The notes under the pieces are model-generated. The model was not told where the DNA came from, searched no databases, and worked only from the letters and a program-made list of their open reading frames with translations. Below, one piece after another: positions 1 to 5,490 of a stretch of DNA of 12,519 bases. Each line of letters begins with the position of its first letter. The stretch's first letter is position 1. Origin of the DNA: Novacetimonas pomaceti (lineage in GTDB: Bacteria; Pseudomonadota; Alphaproteobacteria; Acetobacterales; Acetobacteraceae); NCBI RefSeq assembly GCF_003207955.1, contig NZ_NOXG01000040.1, positions 1-12,519 of the forward strand, read 5' to 3'. Both the position numbers and the translations under genes were made by a program.

Positions 1-147
1 GGCCACATCAACAGGCCTTACAGAAGACCGCACACGATCACACGTCAATATGGGTCAGAAAACTCTTGCATAACGGACGGCAACCACAGAAGAAATCCGG
101 ATAAGCCAACAAAGATGCCTGCATGCACGATCATCCGGTTTCAACGC

Positions 148-534
148 TCAGACGGCCCTGATGGGACCTGGATAAGCCTGCACGAATGGATCATGGGTCA
201 GGAGGAGCAGGCCCTCCACCGTGGCCTGGGCGACCAGGATACGGTCGAAGGGATCGCGATGGACATCGGGAAGTTGTCCGACCGCCACGGCATGCTGGCT
301 GGTAACAGGCAGTTCCTCGTAATCGTTCTCGATGAGACCGCGCCGCAACAGGTGCGGATCCACCTGGAAGTCTGCCCGGCCGAGCCCGGCCTTGATGGTG
401 ACTTCCCACAGACTGGCGGCACTGAACACCAGCATGTTCTCCGGATTTTCCATGAGAGCCCTGGCGTCAGCGGAGAGTTTCTCAGGTTCTCCAGCCGCCC
501 AGAGGAGCAGATGGGTATCGAGCAGAAGCCTCAT
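148..534 (-). CDS. vapC: VapC-family PIN-domain toxin (type II TA)
   Basis: Full-length 128-residue PIN-domain protein, expected to act as a metal-dependent RNase that cuts RNA when its antitoxin is degraded. The acidic residues of the PIN active site are visible: Asp6 in LLLDTHLLLW, Glu44 in SLWEVTIK, Asp94 and Asp97 in DPFDRILVA, and Asp115 in LLTHDPF. This arrangement is typical of the VapC group that pairs with Phd/YefM antitoxins rather than with VapB. The ATG overlaps the antitoxin stop codon by 4 bases (ATGA), so the two are translationally coupled. The length is normal for the family and no damage is seen. The family call is firm; the RNA target cannot be read from the sequence. Confidence 0.9.
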   Translation of the reverse strand: MRLLLDTHLLLWAAGEPEKLSADARALMENPENMLVFSAASLWEVTIKAGLGRADFQVDPHLLRRGLIENDYEELPVTSQHAVAVGQLPDVHRDPFDRILVAQATVEGLLLLTHDPFVQAYPGPIRAV

Positions 535-776
535 GCCTGCCCATCGAACAGCGAACCGATCTCGTCCTGTCCCATGTGATCGAAATCGTCCGGCACCTGT
601 ATCCTGCCTGCAAGGAAGCCCAGGCGTTGCTTGTGCTGTTGTTCCGGAGCGGAGATAGGGCTCACCCGTACAACCGGTTTACCGGCCCTGGCGATGATAA
701 AGCTCTCGCCTTTCATTGCAGCGTCGATCAGCCGGGACAGGTGCGTCTTGGCTTCATGGATATTAACGGTTCGCAT
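531..776 (-). CDS. Phd/YefM-family antitoxin
   Basis: 81-residue antitoxin beginning MRTVNIHEAKTHLSRLID, the classic N-terminal Phd/YefM DNA-binding fold, followed by the strand GKPVVRVSPI. The C-terminal tail (FDHMGQDEIGSLFDGQA) is the part that normally wraps the toxin. It should neutralise the downstream VapC toxin and repress its own operon. The open frame extends upstream to a TTG at 800, but the ATG at 776 is preceded by AAAGGGGTG at a good distance and matches the family start, so 776 is chosen. It is the first gene of a two-gene operon with the toxin, overlapping it by 4 bases. It is divergent from the small hypothetical gene at 825. Confidence 0.88.
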   Translation of the reverse strand: MRTVNIHEAKTHLSRLIDAAMKGESFIIARAGKPVVRVSPISAPEQQHKQRLGFLAGRIQVPDDFDHMGQDEIGSLFDGQA

Positions 777-824
777 GGGGCACCCCTTTGGCTTAGCCAA
801 ATCAACTTAGTCAGGTTAAGCTGA

Positions 825-1100
825 ATGAGCAAGAAAACAGCTTTTGTCGATCTCATCAACGACAATCGTATCATCATGCCCGCCTGCTTGTGGATGGCGG
901 CGACAGTGGTTGCTATCGCAGCAATATCTGGCAATGGAGACATGATCATGACTGATCTTTCCAATGAACTGGCTGCCAAAAGGGTTGCAATTCGCCAGGC
1001 CCGGGCCAGCACGAAACCCGCTGTCCCGGCCGATCAGGTGCTTGTGATCCTGAAAGCCGATCTGGCAAAGGTTCAGGCAGCAATTGACGCCACAACATAA
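825..1100 (+). CDS. Hypothetical small protein
   Basis: Open frame of 91 codons that I do not recognise. The N-terminal third holds a hydrophobic stretch (MPACLWMAATVVAIAAISG) that could be one membrane segment. The rest is alanine- and lysine-rich and looks helical (LAAKRVAIRQARAS, VILKADLAKVQAAIDATT). The ATG at 825 has no SD sequence. An in-frame ATG at 948 has GGAG eight bases upstream, so the true product may be only the 50-residue C-terminal part starting MTDLSNELAAKR. It lies between two TA operons that run on the other strand. It could also be non-coding. Confidence 0.35.
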   Translation: MSKKTAFVDLINDNRIIMPACLWMAATVVAIAAISGNGDMIMTDLSNELAAKRVAIRQARASTKPAVPADQVLVILKADLAKVQAAIDATT

Positions 1101-1129
1101 CCTGCAAATGCCCCTGGGGAAGGATGGGC

Positions 1130-1453
1130 CTACGCCAGTCCGAGGAAAAGGGCGAGCGCCCGACTGACAGACAGCATGAGGGTATCGCTGGCGATCCCGA
1201 AAGCCGGGCCAACCTTCTCGCGGTTGATGGTGGTCGGCTTGTCGATCATGACCTGTGATGGCTTACGTAGCCCATTGTACTCATCGGGCCGGATTGTCAG
1301 GCGAAGCAGGGGAGCGTCCACAAGGGCGCTGGATAGGGGCAGGAGGGTCACGGCGGCTGTCATGTCGAACCGATCAGCCTGCACCACCAATGCAGGACGG
1401 GGTTTGCCGAGATCGTCCTGCAGGGCAACGGTTACAAAGTCGCCTCGCTTCAT
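1130..1453 (-). CDS. mazF: MazF/PemK-family endoribonuclease toxin
   Basis: 107-residue protein of the PemK/MazF (CcdB-like fold) toxin family. These are ribosome-independent RNases that cleave mRNA at short sequences. The N-terminus MKRGDFVTVALQDDLGKPRPALVVQ carries the conserved G-D-x-V start of the family and the GKPRPALVVQ strand that follows the active-site loop. LLPLSSAL and PSQVMIDKPTTI match the later conserved strands, with the serine/threonine positions expected around the catalytic centre. Its ATG overlaps the upstream antitoxin stop by 4 bases, so the pair is coupled. No truncation is seen. The family call is strong; the cleavage site is unknown. Confidence 0.88.
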   Translation of the reverse strand: MKRGDFVTVALQDDLGKPRPALVVQADRFDMTAAVTLLPLSSALVDAPLLRLTIRPDEYNGLRKPSQVMIDKPTTINREKVGPAFGIASDTLMLSVSRALALFLGLA

Positions 1454-1668
1454 GCCTCCCAGCCATCCAGATCGGCGGCAGCGGCATCGAGGAAAGAGGC
1501 AATATCTGGCTTATGCGTGTCAGCCAGGGCTACCAGCATGGCCTGCCGGCGGCATTCCTCGTCAAACCCCTTTGCCCGTGTATCGGGAACCCAGATTTGG
1601 ACAGGGCGCAGTCCAGCCTTGCGGAGCGTGTCTCGACGCTTCTTTACGCGAATGGCAACAGGGGTCAT
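1450..1668 (-). CDS. MazE-like antitoxin (DUF3018 type)
   Basis: 72-residue basic then acidic protein, MTPVAIRVKKRRDTLRKAGLRPVQIWVPDT, which matches the DUF3018 'antitoxin MazE-like' family. The N-terminal half, with repeated Arg/Lys and the RPVQIWVPD strand, is the likely DNA-binding part. The acidic C-terminus (FLDAAAADLDGWEA) is the likely MazF-binding tail. GAGGA lies 7 bases before the ATG. It is the first gene of the operon with mazF, and upstream lies a perfect 12-bp palindrome that is a good candidate for its own operator. Confidence 0.82.
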   Translation of the reverse strand: MTPVAIRVKKRRDTLRKAGLRPVQIWVPDTRAKGFDEECRRQAMLVALADTHKPDIASFLDAAAADLDGWEA

Positions 1669-1682
1669 GGTGCATCCTCTCC

Positions 1683-1708
1683 GTTACATGTAACACAATG
1701 AGCGCTCA
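1683..1708 (-). promoter_or_regulatory. Palindromic operator candidates of the MazE-like/MazF operon
   Basis: Two perfect palindromes lie immediately upstream of the antitoxin ribosome binding site: GTTACATGTAAC at 1683-1694 and TGAGCGCTCA at 1699-1708. Type II antitoxins usually repress their operon through such sites, so autoregulation is a reasonable inference. No convincing -35/-10 pair was found. The TGTAACACA at 1690-1698 recurs at 9254-9262 in front of the WGR gene. Confidence 0.5.
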
Positions 1709-1903
1709 GGTTTAATGTTTCTGGTTGAGCAGGAACTCATTGTTTGAGGGCACCGCACGATCTGCACGCCAAGCCGCCAATGCGCACGTCCCGCTCAGTC
1801 ATACTCAACCGGGAGAGCATGCTGGCGTCCACACCCCATAATGCCTTGAGCAGAGCCCGTTTTCATATGCTTCGCGCTCATGGGTCGTTACCGTGTCTTA
1901 TCG
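1709..1903. other. Gene-poor gap with no supported gene
   Basis: I see no convincing gene here. On the minus strand a short open frame ending at 1737 reads GVDASMLSRLSMTERDVRIG near its middle but has no SD sequence and no recognised family; it may be a gene remnant. If the frameshift in the neighbouring DUF2442 gene is corrected, that gene would run on to 1878, where its stop overlaps an ATG at 1881 that opens only 27 codons. Confidence 0.3.
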
Positions 1904-2299
1904 CTACCTTTTTCGGCCGACCGCCCTTGGCACCATTCCGGCCGCCGCCTTGGCATTACTGGCGGACGATCCCCCTGCACATCCCATTTGTGCTGCCATC
2001 CAGCTTCGGGAACCGTAGATATCGTGGATCAGGCCTTCGACCAGAACATCGGCATCAAGGCGGGGCCAGTGAAGGCCGTTACCAAGCGGGGTCATCTCGA
2101 TCTTGGCCAGATCATTCAGGGAAGCGCCCTGCAAACCCTGCAACAAGTCCACTGGCACACTCATCTCAACGCCATTCGAGAGCGTGACGTGAATGGCGCG
2201 GCGTACACGGATAAACCTTGCAGACACCACATGGGGAACAGTCGCTCTATGGAGCGCACCTGCTTCACGAACAGCCTGATAGTCCACTTTATTCATCAT
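1904..2299 (-). CDS. DUF2442 family protein with frameshifted C-terminus
   Basis: 131-residue protein matching DUF2442, a small family often found beside DUF4160 or TA-type genes and of unproven function. Conserved parts are the strand HVVSARFIRVRRAIHVTLSNG, SVPVDLLQGL, and the signature HWPRLDADVLVEGLIHDIYG. The start at 2299 is chosen because GGGGAAG lies at the right distance; the longer frame up to 2374 has no support. After ASNAKAAA the reading becomes GMVPRAVGRKR. A shift by one base near 1939-1943 restores NGAKGGRPKK, the glycine/lysine tail usual for this family. A one-base loss, or a sequencing error, has therefore probably altered the end. The fold domain is intact, so a functional protein remains possible. 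Confidence 0.7.
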   Translation of the reverse strand: MMNKVDYQAVREAGALHRATVPHVVSARFIRVRRAIHVTLSNGVEMSVPVDLLQGLQGASLNDLAKIEMTPLGNGLHWPRLDADVLVEGLIHDIYGSRSWMAAQMGCAGGSSASNAKAAAGMVPRAVGRKR

Positions 2300-2391
2300 G
2301 TCTCTTCCCCGCCGCTTCCTATGACCGACGCCCCGGCGGTATCGGGAGAAATGGGACCTGAGGATCCAGAACAAGCCGGACCTGTCGAAAT

Positions 2392-2919
2392 TTACTCCGT
2401 ATGGGCGTAGGCTTCACGCACGGCTTCCGGCCGATTGGAAATGGCCCGCAAATAACTTTTTGCAGCGGTATCTGGCGTACGTTCCCCGCTTTCCCATCCT
2501 TTGATGGTTTCCTCTTCCAGACCATACCAGAGCGCGAACTGTCGGCGACTGAGCTTCAGACGCCGACGAATCAGGGCCACATCCACATCGGCCTTGTGAT
2601 CGACATGGATCGCCCTGATCCCGGCCTTTGCAAGGTCGGAGATAACCGCCTCGATCGTGTCAGTCATGGGCAGCAGAACGATTGCATGCCCTTCCGCCTG
2701 TTCCGAGGATTGCCTGATGAGGTCTTCCACCGTCTTCTTGGCGGCCAGCATCGTCAGGCCACGCCTGGACAGCGCCATCGTGACGGCAATGGAATTGAGA
2801 TCAGGCCATCCCTCACGCGTCAGGGTCAGGGCGAATCTGGCGCGTGAACCGGAACGGACGCGGGATATGGCCCGGACAGGCCCCAGTCGTGCGAATTCCG
2901 CCTTCAATGATGATTTCAT
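2392..2919 (-). CDS. XRE-type helix-turn-helix regulator / putative antitoxin
   Basis: 175-residue protein whose C-terminal part (about residues 113-160) is an XRE helix-turn-helix: VALIRRRLKLSRRQFALWYG, then EETIKGWESGERTPD. This is the recognition pattern of HigA-like antitoxins. The N-terminal part (FARLGPVRAISRVRSGS, then ALSRRGLTMLAAKKTVEDLI) also looks like genuine coding sequence that accompanies this HTH type, which supports the start at 2919. That start has GAAGGA about 11 bases upstream. Its first 107 bases overlap the 3' end of the preceding gene in another frame, so the two are probably coupled. The probable role is antitoxin and repressor of the operon promoter at 3175-3203, over which lies a 27-bp palindrome. 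Confidence 0.75.
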   Translation of the reverse strand: MKSSLKAEFARLGPVRAISRVRSGSRARFALTLTREGWPDLNSIAVTMALSRRGLTMLAAKKTVEDLIRQSSEQAEGHAIVLLPMTDTIEAVISDLAKAGIRAIHVDHKADVDVALIRRRLKLSRRQFALWYGLEEETIKGWESGERTPDTAAKSYLRAISNRPEAVREAYAHTE

Positions 2920-3169
2920 CGAGATCCATTCCTTCCAGAACGGCCTGTGCGATCGTTTTCAGATTGGCGAACCCGACCCCATTGGCTGTTGCACCGTGGA
3001 TGTGAGTCTTGGCCAGCTTCATGAATCCTTGGGATCGATCGACACTGAATTCAGCCATGACCATCAGAACGACACCGGGAGCCTGAATAACCAGGGTTGC
3101 GATCGGATCACTGCTCTGGTCATCGTCCATTTCGAATGACAGGTCTTCGACTGTCCGCCGTGGCCTCAT
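2813..3169 (-). CDS. Unknown protein, putative toxin partner of the XRE regulator
   Basis: 118-residue protein of no family I can name. The coherent core runs from MAEFSVDRSQGFMKLAKTHI through GVGFANLKTIAQAVLEGMDL to IIEGGIRTTGACPGH and RPFRFTR. The RTTGxxPG and PFRFTR motifs look like a conserved, possibly nucleic-acid-related, small domain. It is the first gene of an operon with the XRE-type gene and overlaps it by 107 bases, far more than the usual 4-base coupling. The ATG at 3169 has no SD sequence; a -10 box ends 5 bases before it, so the mRNA may be leaderless. By position and size it would be the toxin of a TA pair. That role is inference only. Confidence 0.6.
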   Translation of the reverse strand: MRPRRTVEDLSFEMDDDQSSDPIATLVIQAPGVVLMVMAEFSVDRSQGFMKLAKTHIHGATANGVGFANLKTIAQAVLEGMDLDEIIIEGGIRTTGACPGHIPRPFRFTRQIRPDPDA

Positions 3170-3173
3170 GCTA

Positions 3174-3203
3174 AATTATAGGTTCAATGAACCTATAATT
3201 CAA
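3174..3203 (-). promoter_or_regulatory. Promoter with perfect 27-bp palindromic operator
   Basis: On the minus strand TTGAAT (3203-3198), a 17-base spacer and a perfect TATAAT (3180-3175) form a clear sigma-70 promoter. The start codon at 3169 is only 5 bases beyond the -10 box, so transcription should start at or near the ATG. Overlapping the promoter is a perfect inverted repeat, AATTATAGGTTCA (3174-3186), one base, then TGAACCTATAATT (3188-3200). This is the likely binding site of the XRE-type protein encoded downstream. The same bases contain the stop codon of the truncated PIN gene. Confidence 0.75.
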
Positions 3204-3378
3204 GCAGATCCCGCCGTCGTCCTTCCGGCAGCAGCGCCAGCCCATACAGGATATCGGCCTGGGTCATGGTCGTAATGAAGATGGTCATCATGGACTGACG
3301 GGACATCCAGGCCAGCACCGCCCCGTCAGGCCCGGAGCGCATCAGTTCGGAGAGGATGTTGGTGTCGAGAACGATCAC
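3193..3378 (-). pseudogene. 3'-truncated FitB/VapC PIN toxin
   Basis: Only the first 61 codons of a PIN toxin of the FitB type remain: MIVLDTNILSELMRSGPDGA, then MTQADILYGLALLPEGRRRD. Intact members are about 135-145 residues. The first catalytic Asp (Asp5) is present and the usual Glu of the AEILYG motif is Asp, but the two later acidic residues are missing. The frame ends inside the 27-bp palindrome that forms the promoter of the next operon, so the 3' half seems to have been replaced when that operon arrived. The ATG overlaps the antitoxin stop by 4 bases, as in an intact pair. Probably inactive as a nuclease. Confidence 0.8.
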
Positions 3379-3620
3379 ACTCCGAAATCCACATCCCTGA
3401 TGGCCTCACGGGACACGGCAGGCAGGTCTACCCCGCCCAGCCTGGCAAAACGCTGGTAGATGGCCTGACCGGCATCCACCCCCTGCGACACTTCAGCGGA
3501 AAGAGCCGAGCGCAAGATATCGCGCACCTCTTCCTCCATGGAACGCCCATGCTGTGCTGCGCGCAGACGAAGCCTGTGCTTGAGACTGTCATCGAGATTG
3601 CGGATGGTCATGACGGCCAC
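3375..3620 (-). CDS. FitA-like ribbon-helix-helix antitoxin
   Basis: 81-residue antitoxin. The N-terminus MTIRNLDDSLKHRLRLRAAQ, followed by HGRSMEEEVRDILRSAL, is the FitA/VapB Arc-type RHH DNA-binding domain. The C-terminal tail (IYQRFARLGGVDLPAVSREA) is the usual toxin-binding part. A GTG at 3620 with GGAGG five bases upstream is chosen; the ATG at 3632 lies inside that SD sequence, and ATG 3611 is an alternative. Its cognate PIN toxin is truncated, so this is now an orphan antitoxin that may still repress its own promoter or neutralise related toxins. Confidence 0.85.
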   Translation of the reverse strand: MAVMTIRNLDDSLKHRLRLRAAQHGRSMEEEVRDILRSALSAEVSQGVDAGQAIYQRFARLGGVDLPAVSREAIRDVDFGV

Positions 3621-3636
3621 GGGAACCTCCATTAGG

Positions 3637-3659
3637 CAATGACAGCATTGCAGTCATTG
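3637..3659 (-). promoter_or_regulatory. Operator candidate of the FitA-like antitoxin
   Basis: Inverted repeat CAATGAC (3637-3643) and GTCATTG (3653-3659) with a 9-base spacer lies just upstream of the GTG start and its SD. On the minus strand TTGAAG followed 17 bases later by TGCAAT could be the promoter, with the repeat covering its downstream half. Fits the paired half-sites bound by RHH antitoxins. Confidence 0.5.
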
Positions 3660-3729
3660 ACTGCGCGTTCTTCAATCATCAGGTCAGGTTAGGGTATTTG
3701 AGGGAAGAGACGAAATCCCGCGCTGAAGA

Positions 3730-3984
3730 TTACCAGTAATATTCGTGGGGGCGTCTGGTTCCGGTATACGGAAAGACCGCCTCGAGAGGATCGAGATCGC
3801 CCTTGATGATCAGGTGGGCAATATGCCTGTCATGATGACGGCCAGGGCGGATATCGTGCAGATGGCTGTACCAGTTTGGAGATTCAGAGGCATCACGTGA
3901 GCCTCCATAGCCACAGCGATCCGGCCGGTTGGCCCAGCGATGGTTCCGGCCGTGTCTACGGCTGTGATGATAGGTGCGAGACAT
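3730..3984 (-). CDS. Conserved hypothetical protein ending in PHEYYW
   Basis: 84-residue, strongly basic protein rich in His and Arg (MSRTYHHSRRHGRNHRWANR at the start). The tail, AHLIIKGDLDPLEAVFPYTG followed by RPHEYYW, recalls small hypothetical proteins of phages and plasmids that end in KPHxYYW, and the MSRTYHH start is also seen in unrelated plasmid proteins. The function is unknown. The ATG at 3984 is chosen over 4008 because GGAGGGGAAG precedes it. It lies between the HicAB operon and the FitA-like antitoxin, all on the same strand, so it may be transcribed from the hicAB promoter. Confidence 0.65.
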   Translation of the reverse strand: MSRTYHHSRRHGRNHRWANRPDRCGYGGSRDASESPNWYSHLHDIRPGRHHDRHIAHLIIKGDLDPLEAVFPYTGTRRPHEYYW

Positions 3985-4060
3985 GGGAGCTTCCCCTCCA
4001 TGACGCACGGAGTGATTTCCGGGCGTACCTACATCGCCCGATCTCCCCTGTTCTGGTTGT

Positions 4061-4477
4061 TCATTTGCTCCTGACCACCGGCTTAAGCCTTGCCTGCAGG
4101 GTCATGGCCGCGATCATGCCGGAACGGCTCTCATGGGATGATCTGGCAAGCGCATCCAGCCGCTCCAGAACGCGGCGGGGAAGGGAGATGTTCGCCCGTT
4201 CCACCCGGTCATCGAGGACGGCCGGATCAATGGTGACAAAGCCCACTGTCCAGCCCTCATAATCCGGGTTGTTCTGGATGGCGTCGAGCGTGCTGGGAGA
4301 AGGCACAGCCTCTCCGGCATCCAGCGTGGCGTCGATCCATGCCGCAGCGGCCTCTTCCGCATTGGAAATGGCTTCATCGAGCGTGTCGCCTGCCGAAAAG
4401 CAGCCGGGGAGGTCAGGAAAGACAACGCCAAATGCCGTTGTCTCGCTGCCCCGTTCGATAACAACCGGATAGCGCAT
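4061..4477 (-). CDS. hicB: HicB antitoxin
   Basis: 138-residue HicB. The N-terminal half is the degenerate RNase H-like domain: MRYPVVIERGSETTAFGVVF, then PDLPGCFSAGDTLDEAISNA with the hallmark DLPGC-x-S-x-G motif. The C-terminal part, ERANISLPRRVLERLDALAR followed by SRSGMIAAMTL, is an RHH domain that should bind the operon promoter. The start at 4477 is fixed by a perfect AGGAGG six bases upstream, so the longer frame to 4519 is discarded. It lies 10 bases after the hicA stop, the usual hicA-hicB order. Expected to neutralise HicA and repress the operon. Confidence 0.92.
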   Translation of the reverse strand: MRYPVVIERGSETTAFGVVFPDLPGCFSAGDTLDEAISNAEEAAAAWIDATLDAGEAVPSPSTLDAIQNNPDYEGWTVGFVTIDPAVLDDRVERANISLPRRVLERLDALARSSHESRSGMIAAMTLQARLKPVVRSK

Positions 4478-4487
4478 GATGATCCTC

Positions 4488-4667
4488 CTAGAGACCCGCC
4501 TGTTTGCGGATGGCGGCAACCAGACCGGTGCCCAGATCCTTTTTGGGATGAGGGACGACCACGATCCCTGGTCGCGATGGATGTTTGAAGACGTTGTGTG
4601 AACCGCGCATGCGATCCAGCTTCCAGCCTGCTTTTTCCAGCTCCCGGATCAGATCGGCACTCTTCAT
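4488..4667 (-). CDS. hicA: HicA mRNA interferase toxin
   Basis: 59-residue protein: MKSADLIRELEKAGWKLDRM, then RGSHNVFKHPSRPGIVVVPH, then PKKDLGTGLVAAIRKQAGL. This is a complete HicA, a double-stranded-RNA-binding-fold RNase with its catalytic His in the G-S-H motif. The family length is about 60 residues, so it is full size. The ATG at 4667 has no SD sequence. A promoter with its -10 box ending six bases upstream suggests a leaderless mRNA, which would give weak toxin translation relative to hicB with its strong SD. First gene of the hicAB operon. Confidence 0.92.
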   Translation of the reverse strand: MKSADLIRELEKAGWKLDRMRGSHNVFKHPSRPGIVVVPHPKKDLGTGLVAAIRKQAGL

Positions 4668-4668
4668 T

Positions 4669-4702
4669 TACACATCATACACATGGCCTGCCCCCTGTTC
4701 AA
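4669..4702 (-). promoter_or_regulatory. hicAB promoter and direct-repeat operator candidate
   Basis: On the minus strand TTGAAC (4702-4697), a 17-base spacer and TATGAT (4679-4674) form a sigma-70 promoter. Six bases separate the -10 box from the hicA ATG. The direct repeats TACACAT at 4669-4675 and 4678-4684 overlap the -10 box and may be the HicB operator. Confidence 0.65.
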
Positions 4703-4975
4703 GAAGGCAGGTAAAAGGATGTGACCAGGCCGTCAATTCCCTGCAATGCCCGTAGAGCACTCTGGGAGGCCGTACAGAGCGTAATTCCCTCTATGGCCTA
4801 CCCCAACTAGTCACCACGTTCGGTAACGCCTGTATGGTCGTCCTGTAGCGCCTGGTGGGCATGCTGCAACATGTGAGTCGCTGAATGACCGTTTGAACTC
4901 CGTTGTGTCTTGAGCAGATTGCGGTCTTGCCCGGTTTTTCTGGCGTTGCAGGTGTCGGGCGAGCGCGGAGCGGGA

Positions 4976-5147
4976 GCCCCGTAGGGCGCCGAAGGTGCCG
5001 ACGCAGGCGGGGAGGATGCGTTTATCGCATTGTCATATGATATTTTCACGCCGAAGGCGTGTCCGTTTAGCGCAGCCCGGAAAGGGCGAGCAGGGGGATG
5101 CCGGGTGGGAGATCGCGCGAAGCGCGATCGGGGCGGCCGTAGGCCGC
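4976..5147. repeat. Cluster of mini-hairpins with C-GNA-G loops
   Basis: Five short inverted repeats each close a GAA or GTA triloop with a C-G pair: CCC-GTA-GGG (4978-4986), GGCGCC-GAA-GGTGCC (4985-4999, one G-T wobble), CACGCC-GAA-GGCGTG (5047-5061), GATCGCGC-GAA-GCGCGATC (5111-5129) and GCGGCC-GTA-GGCCGC (5133-5147). DNA hairpins of the d(GCGNAGC) type are known to be exceptionally stable, so these could fold in single-stranded DNA next to the origin. A role is inference. Confidence 0.7.
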
Positions 5148-5218
5148 GAGCCGGCGGGGGGGGAGCCCCCAAGAGGCGGTGATCAAATTTAAATTTGGAA
5201 TTTTTAGGATTTGAGAAA

Positions 5219-5227
5219 TTATCCACA
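5219..5227 (+). other. DnaA box
   Basis: TTATCCACA, a perfect match to the E. coli consensus DnaA box, sits in the AT-rich stretch about 115 bases upstream of the first iteron. It supports host DnaA-assisted melting at this origin. Confidence 0.75.
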
Positions 5228-5246
5228 GGATGAAAAACCAAAGACG

Positions 5247-5275
5247 GTGTTAAATATGTGTTAGATTCTGTGTTA
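5247..5275 (+). repeat. Three GTGTTA direct repeats near the origin
   Basis: GTGTTA occurs at 5247, 5258 and 5270, about one helical turn apart, between the DnaA box and the iterons. GTGTTAA is also part of the CGTGTTAACAT motifs upstream of parA, so a shared binding protein is possible but unproven. Confidence 0.4.
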
Positions 5276-5340
5276 AGGGATTCCAATGGGTCCATAAGCA
5301 GATGATTTAAAAAGATAAATTATCATAATTCCGCTGTTTT

Positions 5341-5490
5341 GGTATTTAAAACCCCGAATCTTGGTATTTAAAACCCCGAATCTTGGTATCTGAAACCCCG
5401 AATCTTGCTTCCGGTATTTAAAACCCCGAATCACTTGACACGGGTATCTGAAACCCCGAACGTAAGTTATGGTATCTGAAACCCCGAATC
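5341..5490 (+). repeat. Origin iterons (six copies)
   Basis: Six direct repeats with consensus GGTATYTRAAACCCCGAATC start at 5341, 5363, 5385, 5413, 5443 and 5471. The first three are 22 bases apart (two turns), the rest 28-30. Copies 1, 2 and 4 carry TATTTAAA, copies 3, 5 and 6 TATCTGAA; copy 5 ends AACG instead of AATC. They are the probable RepA binding sites for initiation. The sixth copy overlaps the start codon and first codons of repA, so RepA binding should also affect its own expression. A perfect TTGACA lies at 5435-5440 between copies 4 and 5. Confidence 0.92.

Larger units (their letters stand above)
4703..5340. other. Origin-flanking region: hairpin cluster and AT-rich stretch, no genes
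   Basis: This stretch holds no gene I can support; an open frame on the minus strand at 4807-5295 reads as low-complexity sequence (SPPASAPSAPYGAPAPR). The part at 4703-4930 shows nothing distinctive. From 4970 to 5170 it is very GC-rich and full of short hairpins. From about 5185 to 5340 it turns AT-rich, with a DnaA box and three GTGTTA repeats, leading into the iterons. This is the expected layout of a theta-type plasmid origin with its melting region. Confidence 0.6.

Noticed and set aside
115..579. 154-codon plus-strand open frame at the left end
   Set aside because: Antisense to an intact VapC toxin; no SD or recognised domain.
1176..1715. 179-codon plus-strand open frame opposite mazF and its antitoxin
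   Set aside because: Shadow of two recognised genes with 4-base coupling and a good SD on the other strand.
1737..1862. Short minus-strand open frame containing MLSRLSMTERDVRIGGLACR
   Set aside because: The composition looks protein-like, but there is no SD, no plausible upstream start and no recognised family; at most a remnant.
4807..5295. 162-codon open frame on the minus strand across the origin-flanking region
   Set aside because: Proline/alanine/arginine-rich low-complexity translation that follows the GC-rich hairpins; no SD and no family resemblance.
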